64,000 nt of DNA, taken from NCBI GenBank assembly GCA_020831885.1, contig JAFIFU010000010.1, positions 36,552 through 100,551 of the forward strand, in the 5' to 3' direction. Positions 44,137 to 53,090 of this stretch are shown here, piece by piece. The stretch comes from Ectothiorhodospiraceae bacterium. Its GTDB lineage: Bacteria; Pseudomonadota; Gammaproteobacteria; Nitrococcales; Aquisalimonadaceae. A program made the translations under genes and the position numbers. The notes beneath the pieces were generated by a model, which ran no database searches, was not told the DNA's origin, and saw only the letters and a list, made by a program, of their open reading frames with translations. The stretch's first letter is position 1. Every line of letters begins with the position of its first letter.

Positions 44137-45114
44137 ATGGATCGTTTGAACTTCATCGCGGGTCGCCTGGTCAAGGGCGCGTTGATCGTCCTTGCCATTG
44201 CGATCATGAACTTCTTCATCGTCCGCCTCGCGCCTGGTGACCCCGTCTCCGTACTCGCGGGACAGTCCGGTGCGATGGATCAGGATTACATGGATGAGCT
44301 GCGTCAGCGCTTCGGCCTGGATCAGCCGTTAATCGTCCAGTTATGGATTTATCTACAGAATCTGTTTCAGGGTGATCTGGGCACCTCCTACCGCCAGGGG
44401 CGTGCAGTGCTCAGCGTCATTCTGGAGCGTCTGCCGGCGACTCTGTTACTGACGATCAGTGCGGCCATCATCTCCGTCATCCTGGGTGTGGTCGCGGGCA
44501 GTCTTGCCGCACGCCGGCGCGGGACGTGGTGGGACACGCTGATCAGCTCGCTCGCCCTGCTTTTCTACGCCACGCCGCTTTTCTGGATCGGTTTGATGGC
44601 GATTCTGCTCTTCTCGCTTGTACTCGGGTGGTTTCCGGCATTCGGCATGGTGTCGCCGGAGAAGGAATACACCGGGATCATGCACATCCTCGATGTCTTG
44701 CATCACCTGGTGTTGCCGATGACCGTGCTGGGGCTCTTCTACATGGCGGTGTACGCCCGGCTCACGCGTGCATCGATGCTCGAGGTCTCCGAGATGGATT
44801 TCGTTCGCACGGCGCGCGCCAAGGGGCTCCCCGAGGGTTACATCACCCGCCGGCACATCCTGCGAAACGCGCTGCTGCCGGTGATCACCTTTGCGGGCAT
44901 CCAGGCGGGACACCTGATCGGCGGAACGGTGCTGGTGGAGACCGTCTTCGGCTGGCCCGGGGTTGGTCGACTCGCTTTCGATTCGCTCCTGCAGCGCGAT
45001 TACTCCGTGTTGCTCGGCATCTTTCTGATCACATCCATCATGGTGGTGATCGCGAACATCATCACTGACGTTGTGTACACCTTCGTCGATCCACGGATCG
45101 AGGTGAAGCAATGA
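44137..45114 (+). CDS. ABC transporter permease (DppB type)
   Basis: 325 residues, six membrane helices. The N-terminal signature MNFFIVRLAPGDPVSVLAGQ and the EAA-loop equivalent YARLTRASMLEVSEMDFVRTARAKG with the following RNALLPVITFAG are typical of DppB. The gene overlaps the next permease by ATGA. Confidence 0.93.
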   Translation: MDRLNFIAGRLVKGALIVLAIAIMNFFIVRLAPGDPVSVLAGQSGAMDQDYMDELRQRFGLDQPLIVQLWIYLQNLFQGDLGTSYRQGRAVLSVILERLPATLLLTISAAIISVILGVVAGSLAARRRGTWWDTLISSLALLFYATPLFWIGLMAILLFSLVLGWFPAFGMVSPEKEYTGIMHILDVLHHLVLPMTVLGLFYMAVYARLTRASMLEVSEMDFVRTARAKGLPEGYITRRHILRNALLPVITFAGIQAGHLIGGTVLVETVFGWPGVGRLAFDSLLQRDYSVLLGIFLITSIMVVIANIITDVVYTFVDPRIEVKQ

Positions 45115-45950
45115 AGGATCTCATCAAGGCGTTCTCCCACAACAAAGCGGCACTGGGCGGGCTGCTTTTCCTGGTGGTCATCGCGATTGCCGCCGTGGCG
45201 GCACCGTTGATCTACCCGCACTCGCCCTGGCAGATGGTCGGTGCTCCGTTCCAGCCACCGTTAAGCGGCCCGCATCTGTTCGGCACGGACATGCTCGGGC
45301 GGGATATCGCGGCCGGAATCCTCTATGGCGCCCGCGTGTCCTTTCTGATTGGCATCGTCTCCACCGCGGTGGCGCTCTCAATCGGCATCACCGTCGGCGC
45401 ACTTGCCGGTTACCTTGGCGGCCTGGTGGATGACGCGCTCATGCGCGTCACCGAGTTCTTCCAGACGATCCCGAGTCTGATCTTCGCCATCGTGATCGTG
45501 GCGATCATGAGCCCGTCCATTCTCTCGATCGTGATCGCGATCGCCATCGTCTCCTGGCCCCCGGTCGCCCGGCTTGTCAGGGCGGAGTTCATGAGCCTGC
45601 GGCATCGGGAGTTCGTCGAGGCCTCCCGTGTGCTCGGTGTGCCGGGCTGGCGGATCATGGCATTCGACATCCTGCCGAACGCCATGGCGCCGGTGATCGT
45701 CACCGCCTCGCTGATGGTGGCGACCGCCATTCTGATGGAGTCCGGTCTGAGCTTCCTCGGCCTGGGCGACCCGAACCTGATCAGTTGGGGCTACCAGATC
45801 GGGGCTGCCCGCACCATGATCCGAACCGCCTGGTGGATGAGCTTCTTCCCGGGGGTGGCCATCATCATCACGGTGCTATGCCTGAACCTTGTTGGTGAGG
45901 GGCTGAACGACGCGCTGAATCCGCGCATTGTCAGGAGGAGGAAGGCATGA
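45111..45950 (+). CDS. ABC transporter permease (DppC type)
   Basis: 279 residues. Starts with a short cytoplasmic FSHNKAALGGLLFLVVI segment, has the DppC motif HLFGTDMLGRDIAAGILYG and the EAA loop LRHREFVEASRVLGVPGWRI. ATGA overlaps at both ends couple it to the DppB-type permease and the ATPase. Confidence 0.93.
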   Translation: MKDLIKAFSHNKAALGGLLFLVVIAIAAVAAPLIYPHSPWQMVGAPFQPPLSGPHLFGTDMLGRDIAAGILYGARVSFLIGIVSTAVALSIGITVGALAGYLGGLVDDALMRVTEFFQTIPSLIFAIVIVAIMSPSILSIVIAIAIVSWPPVARLVRAEFMSLRHREFVEASRVLGVPGWRIMAFDILPNAMAPVIVTASLMVATAILMESGLSFLGLGDPNLISWGYQIGAARTMIRTAWWMSFFPGVAIIITVLCLNLVGEGLNDALNPRIVRRRKA

Positions 45951-47641
45951 GCGCGAGGCTGGAGACTGCGACAGCAGCACCGGCGACGGGGGCTGGAGAG
46001 GCGGCGTCACAGGCGTTGCTCTCGGTTCACGGGCTGAGCATCGCCCTGCCGCCGGGAAGTGATCGTCCGTTCGCCGTCGAGCAGAGCACCTACACCATCG
46101 AGCGAGGCTCGATCACCTGCATTGTGGGTGAGTCCGGGTCGGGCAAATCGATGACGGCCAACGCCATTATGGGGTTGCTGCCCCAGCCGTATGTGCGCGT
46201 CGCCGAAGGCACGATTCATTTCGATGGCAAGAACCTGGTGGGACTCCCGGAGCAGCAGTTGCGTTCCATTCGCGGCGCGGAGATCTCCATGATCTTCCAG
46301 GAGCCCATGAGCGCGCTTAACCCGTTGATGACGGTCGGCCAGCAAGTCGCGGAAGTGCTCCGCAAACGCGAGCGTCTGCCGGAACGCGAGGAACGGGCAC
46401 GCATCGCACGCTTGCTGGAATCAATGGATCTGCCCGACCCGGAGCGCATCCAGGACAGCTATCCGTTCAGGCTCTCCGGCGGTCAGCGTCAACGGGTGAT
46501 GATCGCCATGGCACTCGCGCTCTCGCCGCGGTTGCTGATTGCCGACGAGCCCACCACGGCGCTGGATGTCACCACGCAGAAGCAAATCCTCTCCTTGATC
46601 CGTGAACAGCAGCGTGAGCGGGGCATGGGGGTGATGTTCATCACCCACGATTTCGGTGTTGTCGCGGAGATCGCCGACAAGGTCGTGGTGATGGAGAAGG
46701 GGCGCATCGTGGAGCAGGGGGCCGTGGCGGAGATTCTCAATCATCCCCGGCACCCCTATACCCGCAAGCTGATCAGCGCCGTGCCGACGTTGAACGATCA
46801 CGCCTCAACGACACCGGAATCCGATGTTCTGCTTGAGGTGCGCAGTGCTGACAAGGTGTTCCGCTCCGGCGGTGGGTGGTTCCGCAAGGCGCGGGAGGTG
46901 CATGCGCTGAATCAGGTCTCGCTCACGCTCCGGCGGGGGGAGATTCTCGGCCTGGTCGGGGAGTCCGGTTCCGGCAAATCCACCTTGGCCCGGTCGATCA
47001 TCGGTCTGAACCCGATCGACAGTGGAGAGATTCATTTCCTGGGCGAGCAACTTCTTGGGGGCGGACGACGAGGGCATAAGCAGCGCAAGCGGCTCGCCCG
47101 GCACATCCAGATCGTCTTCCAGGATCCGTACGCCTCGTTGAACCCCCGGCGCAAGGTGGGGGCCGCCATTACCCTGGGGCCGCTTCAGCATGGTGTGCCG
47201 GTGGCGGAGGCCAACGCGCGGGCGAAGGAGATGCTGAGCTTCGTTGGCCTGGATGCGAGCGCCTTCGATCGTTATCCGCACGAGTTCTCGGGCGGGCAGC
47301 GTCAGCGCATAGGCATTGCACGTGCCCTTGCCATGCGCCCGGAGGTGCTGATCGCCGATGAGGCGGTATCCGCGCTTGATGTCTCCGTGCAAAAGCAGGT
47401 GCTCGGGCTTCTTGAGGAAATCCGTCAGCGCATGGGTGTCGCCATCCTGTTTGTCACCCATGACCTGCGCGTGGCGGCAACGATCTGTCATCGCCTGCTG
47501 GTCATGCGGCATGGACAGATTGTGGAAGAAGGTGAGACGAGCACGCTGTTCGCGGCGCCGCGGGAGGACTATACGCGGGCGCTGCTTGATGCCGTTCCTG
47601 GCATTGATTGGCAGAAACCTGAATTGGAGGAGAATTTGTAA
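45947..47641 (+). CDS. ABC transporter ATPase, DppD-DppF fusion
   Basis: 564 residues with two complete nucleotide-binding domains. The first has [24 protein letters not shown] and [12 protein letters not shown]. The second (from about 300) has [24 protein letters not shown] and [12 protein letters not shown]. Each is followed by the oligopeptide-type C-terminal extension ([31 protein letters not shown]). The fusion replaces the usual two separate ATPases and powers the DppBC-like permease. The stop overlaps the next gene by one base (TAATG), so transport and metabolism are translated together. Confidence 0.93.
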   Translation: MSARLETATAAPATGAGEAASQALLSVHGLSIALPPGSDRPFAVEQSTYTIERGSITCIVGESGSGKSMTANAIMGLLPQPYVRVAEGTIHFDGKNLVGLPEQQLRSIRGAEISMIFQEPMSALNPLMTVGQQVAEVLRKRERLPEREERARIARLLESMDLPDPERIQDSYPFRLSGGQRQRVMIAMALALSPRLLIADEPTTALDVTTQKQILSLIREQQRERGMGVMFITHDFGVVAEIADKVVVMEKGRIVEQGAVAEILNHPRHPYTRKLISAVPTLNDHASTTPESDVLLEVRSADKVFRSGGGWFRKAREVHALNQVSLTLRRGEILGLVGESGSGKSTLARSIIGLNPIDSGEIHFLGEQLLGGGRRGHKQRKRLARHIQIVFQDPYASLNPRRKVGAAITLGPLQHGVPVAEANARAKEMLSFVGLDASAFDRYPHEFSGGQRQRIGIARALAMRPEVLIADEAVSALDVSVQKQVLGLLEEIRQRMGVAILFVTHDLRVAATICHRLLVMRHGQIVEEGETSTLFAAPREDYTRALLDAVPGIDWQKPELEENL

Positions 47642-48915
47642 TGGGTCAAACCATGGTGGAGAAGATTCTTGCGCGCGCAAGCGGCCAGGAATCGGTGTCC
47701 GCGGGTGATGATGTGCGGGTGCGCCCGGACTTTGTCCTTGCCTATGACTTTCCGGGTTACACCAATGTGATCTTCAAGCAAGTGCGAGAGGAGTTCGGCA
47801 TCCAGCAGCTGCCCTCACCGGAGCGCTTTGCCATCTTCATCGATCACATGGTGCCGGCGGTGAAGCCGGAGGAGGAGGATTTCCACGAAGGGACGCGGGA
47901 GTGGTGCCGACAGTTCGGGATCCCCTGCATTGAGCGGGAGGGCATCGGCCATCAGGTGGCGGTGGAGACCGGCTTCGGGGTTCCCGGTGCCTTTGCGGTG
48001 CATTTCGACGGCCATATCGCGCAGCTGGGCGCGCTGGGCACCTTTGCGGTCAACATGCCCCGGCAGACCCTGGTAGAGGCGTTCGTGCGTGAGTACATCG
48101 ACTTCCGCGTCCCGCCCACCGTGCGTGTCGATCTGGTCGGCGAACTCCAGCCCGGCGTCATGGCGCGGGATCTCTTTCACGGCATCATGGCCAAGCTCGG
48201 AAACCGGTTTGCCCAGTTCGCGGTGCTGGAACTCGGTGGTGAGGTGATCGAGCAGATGTCGCTGGACGGCCGTCAGGCGATGACGGGCATCGCGATGTTC
48301 ACCGGGGCGATCTCGGCACTGATCAATCCCGATCAGGCGATGCTCGATTACGCCAAACCGCGGGCGAAAATCGACCTGGAGCCGGTGGCAAGCGATCCGG
48401 ACTGCACCTACGCGGCGCGGTACACGATCGATGTCGGTGAGATCGAGCTGATGATCGCCGTCCCGCCAACGCCTTCCGACACTCAGCCGCTGCGTCACTA
48501 TGCCGGTTTCGATGTTCAGGTGGGCTACATCGGCTCCTGTGCCTCCGGGCGTATCGAAGACCTCCGCGCTGCCGCGGCAGTGCTTCGCGGGAAGAAGGTC
48601 AAGCCCGGCTTCACGCTGAACGTGGTCCCCACCAGTCAGCGCGTGATGAGCCAAGCCGCCCGCGAGGGTTTGCTGGAGGTCTTCAGCGACGCCGGCGCCT
48701 TCGTCTCGTCGCCGAGTTGTGACTTCTGCTATGGGCGGATCGGGACCATGCGCGCGGGCCAGCGCGCATTGTCCACCGGGACACTGAACGTCCGTGGTCG
48801 GATGGGCAGCCCCGATTCGGAGATCTTCCTGGTGAACGCGGCGGTGATCGCCAAGGCCGCCACCACGGGGCTCATTCCCTCACCGGAGGAGATGCAGGAG
48901 GAGTTGGTGCAATGA
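47641..48915 (+). CDS. Aconitase-superfamily hydro-lyase, large subunit (LeuC-like), module A
   Basis: 424 residues, the size of LeuC/HacA-type large subunits. Recognisable features: FAIFIDHMVPA (equivalent of the DHxxP motif), GIGHQVAVETGFGVPG, and three cluster cysteines in GSCASGRIED (about 298) and SCDFCYGRIG (about 357, 360). This implies a 4Fe-4S (de)hydratase. The usual DSHT motif is replaced by FDGHIAQLGALG (about 121-124), so the Ser is Gly. This substitution is shared with the second copy at 51811. With the small subunit downstream it should hydrate or dehydrate a dicarboxylic acid. IPM isomerase for leucine synthesis is unlikely given the context. Confidence 0.85.
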   Translation: MGQTMVEKILARASGQESVSAGDDVRVRPDFVLAYDFPGYTNVIFKQVREEFGIQQLPSPERFAIFIDHMVPAVKPEEEDFHEGTREWCRQFGIPCIEREGIGHQVAVETGFGVPGAFAVHFDGHIAQLGALGTFAVNMPRQTLVEAFVREYIDFRVPPTVRVDLVGELQPGVMARDLFHGIMAKLGNRFAQFAVLELGGEVIEQMSLDGRQAMTGIAMFTGAISALINPDQAMLDYAKPRAKIDLEPVASDPDCTYAARYTIDVGEIELMIAVPPTPSDTQPLRHYAGFDVQVGYIGSCASGRIEDLRAAAAVLRGKKVKPGFTLNVVPTSQRVMSQAAREGLLEVFSDAGAFVSSPSCDFCYGRIGTMRAGQRALSTGTLNVRGRMGSPDSEIFLVNAAVIAKAATTGLIPSPEEMQEELVQ

Positions 48916-49463
48916 GCACGCTTGATCAAACGCTGCTGGCGCAAATGCCCAGGATTCACGGGCGGGTGGCCTACATCTTCGAGGACGATGATTTCGATAT
49001 CGACCAGATCATTGGCGTCAAGAATATCCGCATTCAGGATCTTGACGAACTGTGCGCGGTCGCCATGCAGGACTATGACCCGGCATTCGCTGAGGCCGTG
49101 AAGCCGGGTGATGTGCTTGTCGGGGGGGAGAACTTCGGGTTCGGTCACCCGCATTCCCCGCCCATGCGCGCCATGCGCCACATGGGAATTGCCGCTGTGA
49201 TCGCCGAATCGTTTGCACCCACCTACTACCGGGGTGAGACCGCCATGGGGTTCCCGCAGATCATCTGCCCGGGCATCCGTGATCTGGTGGCGCGCTGGCA
49301 GACGGTGTCAGTGGACTGGGCATCCGCCACGCTCCACAACGTGGACACCGGCGAGCGTCGGCCCATCCAGATGCCGTCGGTCTCCGAGTGTCGGATTCTC
49401 GCCGCCGGTGGGCACAAGTCCTATCTGCAGAACGAACTCGCCCGCCAGCACACGGGGGCCTGA
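48912..49463 (+). CDS. Aconitase-superfamily hydro-lyase, small (swivel) subunit (LeuD-like), module A
   Basis: 183 residues, ATGA overlap with the large subunit. HGRVAYIFEDDDFDIDQIIG corresponds to the GxVxxFGDNVDTDxII start of LeuD. The core GGENFGFGHPHSPPMRAM replaces the nearly invariant GENFGCGSSREHAP: the SSRE motif that supplies a substrate-binding Arg is HPHS here. GIAAVIAESFAPTYYRGE is otherwise normal. The C-terminus is extended. This changed substrate pocket argues for a substrate unlike isopropylmalate or citrate. Confidence 0.83.
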   Translation: MSTLDQTLLAQMPRIHGRVAYIFEDDDFDIDQIIGVKNIRIQDLDELCAVAMQDYDPAFAEAVKPGDVLVGGENFGFGHPHSPPMRAMRHMGIAAVIAESFAPTYYRGETAMGFPQIICPGIRDLVARWQTVSVDWASATLHNVDTGERRPIQMPSVSECRILAAGGHKSYLQNELARQHTGA

Positions 49464-49471
49464 GGAGAACC

Positions 49472-50347
49472 ATGATGAACAAGACTGAATTCGCAAAACG
49501 TATCCGCCGGGGCGACTGCCTGTGGAGTGCCGGGTGCCATGACGTGCTTTCCGCGAAGCTGGTGGAGGAAGCCGGATTTGACGTCATGCTCACCTCCGGC
49601 TTCGGCATCTCGGCCTCGCTGCTGGGGCAGCCGGACGTTGAGCTCTACACGATGAGCGAGAATCTGGGCGTCGTCCGCAATGTCAGCGCGGCCGTGAACA
49701 TCCCGGTGATCGCCGATGCCGATACCGGCTACGGCAATGCGATCAACGTCATGCGAACGGTGCGTGAGTTCGAGCAGGCCGGGGTGGCGGCGATGATCAT
49801 CGAGGACCAGGCGATGCCGAAACGGTGCCCGGCCATCGCCGCGGAGCTCGAGCTCATCACGGTGGATGAGGGCGTGTCGAAGATTCGGGCAGCGGTTGCG
49901 GCGCGGCGCGACCCCGACACCCTCATCATCGCGCGCACGGATGCGGGCACGAAGGCCGATTGCATCGAGCGCGCGCAGGCTTATGTGGAAGCCGGTGCGG
50001 ACATGATTCAGCCGATCAGCCGCGGCTTTCAGAACCTTGAGGACATCGCTGACCTCAAGGCGGCGTGCGGTCGGCCGCTGTCACTGCAGTTGATGCGCTG
50101 GCTTGAAACCGACCTCTCCCCCGAGGAAATCGAATCGGTGGCGGGTATTGCCCACTTTCCGCTGGTCACGCTCATGAGTGCCACCCAGGCCATTCGAGAG
50201 AACCTGCGTGCGGTGCGTCGTGCCCGCAGTACCCAGCTTGATCTCCCCGCGCCGATGTCGGATGTTTCAGCATTCAAGGATTTCATCGGTTTTCCGGATA
50301 TCGAACGGTTGCAGAATGAGTTCATGTCCAAACTTGTGGAGAAATAA
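49472..50347 (+). CDS. Isocitrate lyase/PEP mutase superfamily lyase, module A
   Basis: ATG 49472 (followed by a second ATG) has GAGGAGAACC upstream; 291 residues. The TIM barrel has SAGCHDVLSAKLVEEAGFD, the metal-binding IADADTGYGNA and the gating-loop region IIEDQAMPKRCPAI with the lyase-type Cys (about 117). In isocitrate and methylisocitrate lyases this reads KKCGH/KRCGH; here it is KRCP. IIARTDAG follows. It likely cleaves a 2-hydroxy diacid to pyruvate or glyoxylate plus an acid, or decarboxylates oxaloacetate. It is the last enzyme of the operon before the IclR gene. Confidence 0.88.
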   Translation: MMNKTEFAKRIRRGDCLWSAGCHDVLSAKLVEEAGFDVMLTSGFGISASLLGQPDVELYTMSENLGVVRNVSAAVNIPVIADADTGYGNAINVMRTVREFEQAGVAAMIIEDQAMPKRCPAIAAELELITVDEGVSKIRAAVAARRDPDTLIIARTDAGTKADCIERAQAYVEAGADMIQPISRGFQNLEDIADLKAACGRPLSLQLMRWLETDLSPEEIESVAGIAHFPLVTLMSATQAIRENLRAVRRARSTQLDLPAPMSDVSAFKDFIGFPDIERLQNEFMSKLVEK

Positions 50348-50352
50348 GACGC

Positions 50353-51198
50353 GTGAAGGCGAGGGGATTACCAAAGGAAGGTCTGGCACAGAGCCCGCAC
50401 GCCGGAAAGGGGATGCCCCGGGTGCGGGCGGTTGAACGGGCGGTCAGCATACTCCGTGCATTCACCCCGGAGCGCCCCCGGCTCGGTTTGTCGGATATCG
50501 CTCGCATCGTGGACCTGGACAAGGCAACGGTGCACCGCCTGCTGAGTACCCTGGAAGGGTGCGGTCTGGTGTTGTTCGAGCCGGCCGAGAAGCAGTACTC
50601 GCTGACCTACAATGTGGTCGCACTCGGCGCGGGTGTTGCGGGGCATGCGGACATTCAGCAAATCGCCGAGCCGGTGTTGCGGGGCGTGTCAGCGAAGACG
50701 GAATGCCTGGCATTCCTCTCCACCTTCGCCGACACCGGTGCAATCTGTGTTGCGCGTTCCTTTGTTGACCTGCCCATCAGCGTGCGCCTGTGGAATGTCG
50801 GCGAAACGCGCCCCTACAACCAGGGGGCGGCACCGAAGCTGCTCTTCGCCCACCTCCCGCAGGACTGCAAGGAGGCGGTTCTCCGGCAGCCATTGCCGAG
50901 TGCCACCGAGTACACGATCACGGACCCGGAGGAGCTTCTGGCGAATACCGAAGGGTTGGTGGAGCAGCGCTGGTGCCATGCCGTTGACGATATCGTGGTG
51001 GGTCTGGCCGGGCTCGGCTACGGCGTTTACGGGAAGAACGATCAACTCATCGCGGTGGTGAGTGTGAGCGGGCTCACACCCTATCTCACCGGAAAGCGGT
51101 TGGAGATCGCCCACGGCGTGTTGGCCGAGGCGGCCGCCGAATTCGAGCGGATATTCTTCATGGCGAACATGGACGTCTCCTACCTCACCGGTAGTTGA
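50353..51198 (+). CDS. IclR-family regulator
   Basis: 281 residues from GTG 50353, five bases after the lyase stop. N-terminal winged helix VRAVERAVSILRAF ... GLSDIARIVDLDKATVHRLLSTLEGCGLV; C-terminal GAF-like effector domain (ETRPYNQGAAPKLLFAHLP, then VGLAGLGYGVYGKNDQLIAVVSVSG). It probably regulates its own operon through the AATGAAAC/GTTTCATT operator at 42345. It ends at a shared terminator facing module B. Confidence 0.92.
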   Translation: MKARGLPKEGLAQSPHAGKGMPRVRAVERAVSILRAFTPERPRLGLSDIARIVDLDKATVHRLLSTLEGCGLVLFEPAEKQYSLTYNVVALGAGVAGHADIQQIAEPVLRGVSAKTECLAFLSTFADTGAICVARSFVDLPISVRLWNVGETRPYNQGAAPKLLFAHLPQDCKEAVLRQPLPSATEYTITDPEELLANTEGLVEQRWCHAVDDIVVGLAGLGYGVYGKNDQLIAVVSVSGLTPYLTGKRLEIAHGVLAEAAAEFERIFFMANMDVSYLTGS

Positions 51199-51217
51199 CG
51201 GCGCCCTGCATGCCGGA

Positions 51218-51253
51218 ACCCCCGGCGGGGAGATGCTCCTCCTCACCGGGGGT
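51218..51253. terminator. Bidirectional terminator between modules A and B
   Basis: ACCCCCGG and CCGGGGGT form a stem around a loop with further pairing, followed by GTTTGTC on the plus strand. It separates the convergent IclR and small-subunit genes. Confidence 0.65.
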
Positions 51254-51264
51254 GTTTGTCAGGG

Positions 51265-51795
51265 TCAGCCGGCTTGCTCGTCTGGCCGCCGCAGGCGGTT
51301 GGAGCGCTGAAGGTAGCTTATCAGGTCGCCGGCCTCCAGCAGGTCCTTGGTCTTCTGCGGAATCCTCGCGCACTGCAGCGACATCGCCTTGCCCTTGATG
51401 CTCAGCACCTCACTGTCCCAGTCAAAGCTGAGGTGATCCCAGCGCTTGACGTTGTCCAGAATGCCAGGGCATTCGATGAGCGGGAACGCATTGGTGGATT
51501 CCCCACGGTAGAAGCCCGGCGAGAAGGACTCGGCCACAATCCCGGCAATACCCAGCGCACGCAAGGCGCGGCACGCCGGGAAGTGGGGGTGCCCGTAGCC
51601 GAAGTTCTCACCACCAACAATCAAGTCCCCCGGCTGCACGGATTCGGCAAAATCCGGGTCATAATCCGCCATGCAAACGAACTTCAGGGTCTCTATATCC
51701 TGGGTGCCGATGTTCTCAACGCCCACGATCAGGTCAATATCAAAGTTCGGCTGATCGAATATCCAGGCCACGCGGCCACTGATTTTCGGCAACAT
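51265..51795 (-). CDS. Aconitase-superfamily hydro-lyase, small subunit (LeuD-like), module B
   Basis: 176 residues. Same family as the gene at 48912: SGRVAWIFDQPNFDIDLIVG at the start and GGENFGYGHPHFPACRALRALG (about 60-80), again with HPHF where SSRE is expected. GIAGIVAESFSPGFYRGES follows. It lies 15 nt downstream of its large subunit on the minus strand. Conservation of the same substitutions in both modules argues against random decay. Confidence 0.83.
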   Translation of the reverse strand: MLPKISGRVAWIFDQPNFDIDLIVGVENIGTQDIETLKFVCMADYDPDFAESVQPGDLIVGGENFGYGHPHFPACRALRALGIAGIVAESFSPGFYRGESTNAFPLIECPGILDNVKRWDHLSFDWDSEVLSIKGKAMSLQCARIPQKTKDLLEAGDLISYLQRSNRLRRPDEQAG

Positions 51796-51810
51796 GCGTT
51801 CCTTCTCCCC

Positions 51811-53064
51811 TTAAAACAGCGTCCGTGGATCGGTGATTCTCCCCGTTACCGCTGTGGCGGCAATGGTGTACGGGCTTGCGGTGTAGATCTCCGCGATCTT
51901 GCTGCCCATCCGCCCGGGGATGTTCAGCGTCCCCGTGGAGACCGAGCGCTCGTTGTCGGTTAGCGCGCCCAGTTGCCCGATACAGAAATCACAGGTGGGG
52001 GTCTGCACAAGTGCGCCCGCGTTGATCAGCCTGGAGGTAAGCCCCATCTCGCCCATCCGCGCCTGGATTTCAGCGGTGGTGGGCACGGCGTTGAGGCGGA
52101 AACCCTCGGCGACATGCCGCCCGTCGAGAATCTCCAATGCCTGCTGGAAGTCCTTGATCCGGCCGCTCGCGCAGGACCCGATATAGCCGGAATCGATACG
52201 AAGGCCGGCGGCCTCGCTGATCGGGATCGTGTTGGCCGGTGACGGAGGGGCGACGAGCACGGGTTCCACATCGTCCAGGTCGATGGTCACCGTGTTCGCG
52301 TACTTCGCATCCCGGTCCGGGCGCATCTCGGTGAACTCGGACACACCCACCGACTTCAGGAAGTCGTCGGTCTTCTCGTCGGTTTCCATGACCGCCGTGA
52401 TGCCGCCGAGGAACATGGCGAGGTTGCAAAGCGGAAAACGCTCGTCCATCTCCAGGTTGGCAAGCCCGGGCCCGCCGTATTCGATCACGCACTGCCGTGC
52501 GCCCGCCGGCCCGATTCTCTTGACGATGGTGTGGAAGACATCCCGGGTGGTGACGCCCCGCGCGAGCTTGCCCTTCAGCTCGATGCGCACGCTCGCCGGC
52601 GCCACCAGGGCGACCTCTTCGGTTGCGAAGGCCTCGATCATGCTGTTGCGGATGCCGATGCCGATGGCGCCGAGGGCCCCGATGGTGCTGATGTGCCCGT
52701 CAAAGTGAATGACCAGCATGCCGGGCTTGATGTAGCCCTTCTCGGAGATCACCTGATGGCCGATGCCGTGCCCCTCGTAAAGCTTGAAGCCGTAGCGCTT
52801 GGCAAACTCCCGCGTAATGGCATGGATCTCCTGGGCCTTGGGGGTGCCGGCGGGGTAAAGGTGGTCGATGAACAGAACGAATTTCTCCGGGTTCCTGACC
52901 CGGTCGATCTTCAACTCCTCGGACATCTGCTTGGCATAGCGGTCGACGTAGCCAGGGTAGTCGTAAGCAGTGATGAGGTCGGGCTGGAAAAGCTTCTCGT
53001 CGCCGGGGCGGACTGTCTCGGCCGCCACCCGCGATAGAATTTTCTCTGCGATCGTCTGACCCAT
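51811..53064 (-). CDS. Aconitase-superfamily hydro-lyase, large subunit (LeuC-like), module B
   Basis: 417 residues, clearly homologous to the gene at 47641 (both begin MGQT, and share PGYV/PGYT, FVLFIDHLYPA and GIGHQV). Cluster ligands are GSCASGRIKD and TCDFCIGQLG. The DSHT position reads FDGHISTIGALG. Expressed with the small subunit and probably under the TetR gene immediately upstream. The substrate is likely related but not identical to that of module A, since each module keeps its own transporter and lyase. Confidence 0.85.
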   Translation of the reverse strand: MGQTIAEKILSRVAAETVRPGDEKLFQPDLITAYDYPGYVDRYAKQMSEELKIDRVRNPEKFVLFIDHLYPAGTPKAQEIHAITREFAKRYGFKLYEGHGIGHQVISEKGYIKPGMLVIHFDGHISTIGALGAIGIGIRNSMIEAFATEEVALVAPASVRIELKGKLARGVTTRDVFHTIVKRIGPAGARQCVIEYGGPGLANLEMDERFPLCNLAMFLGGITAVMETDEKTDDFLKSVGVSEFTEMRPDRDAKYANTVTIDLDDVEPVLVAPPSPANTIPISEAAGLRIDSGYIGSCASGRIKDFQQALEILDGRHVAEGFRLNAVPTTAEIQARMGEMGLTSRLINAGALVQTPTCDFCIGQLGALTDNERSVSTGTLNIPGRMGSKIAEIYTASPYTIAATAVTGRITDPRTLF

Positions 53065-53090
53065 GACTGGTCTCCTCGTGTGGACTTCGA

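Noticed and set aside
43106-44137. 343-codon minus-strand ORF opposite the ABC binding protein
   Set aside because: Antisense shadow; His/Arg-rich, no motif.
47641-49463. Leucine biosynthesis leuCD
   Set aside because: No leuA or leuB nearby, duplicated with transporters and lyases, and active-site motifs differ from isopropylmalate isomerase.
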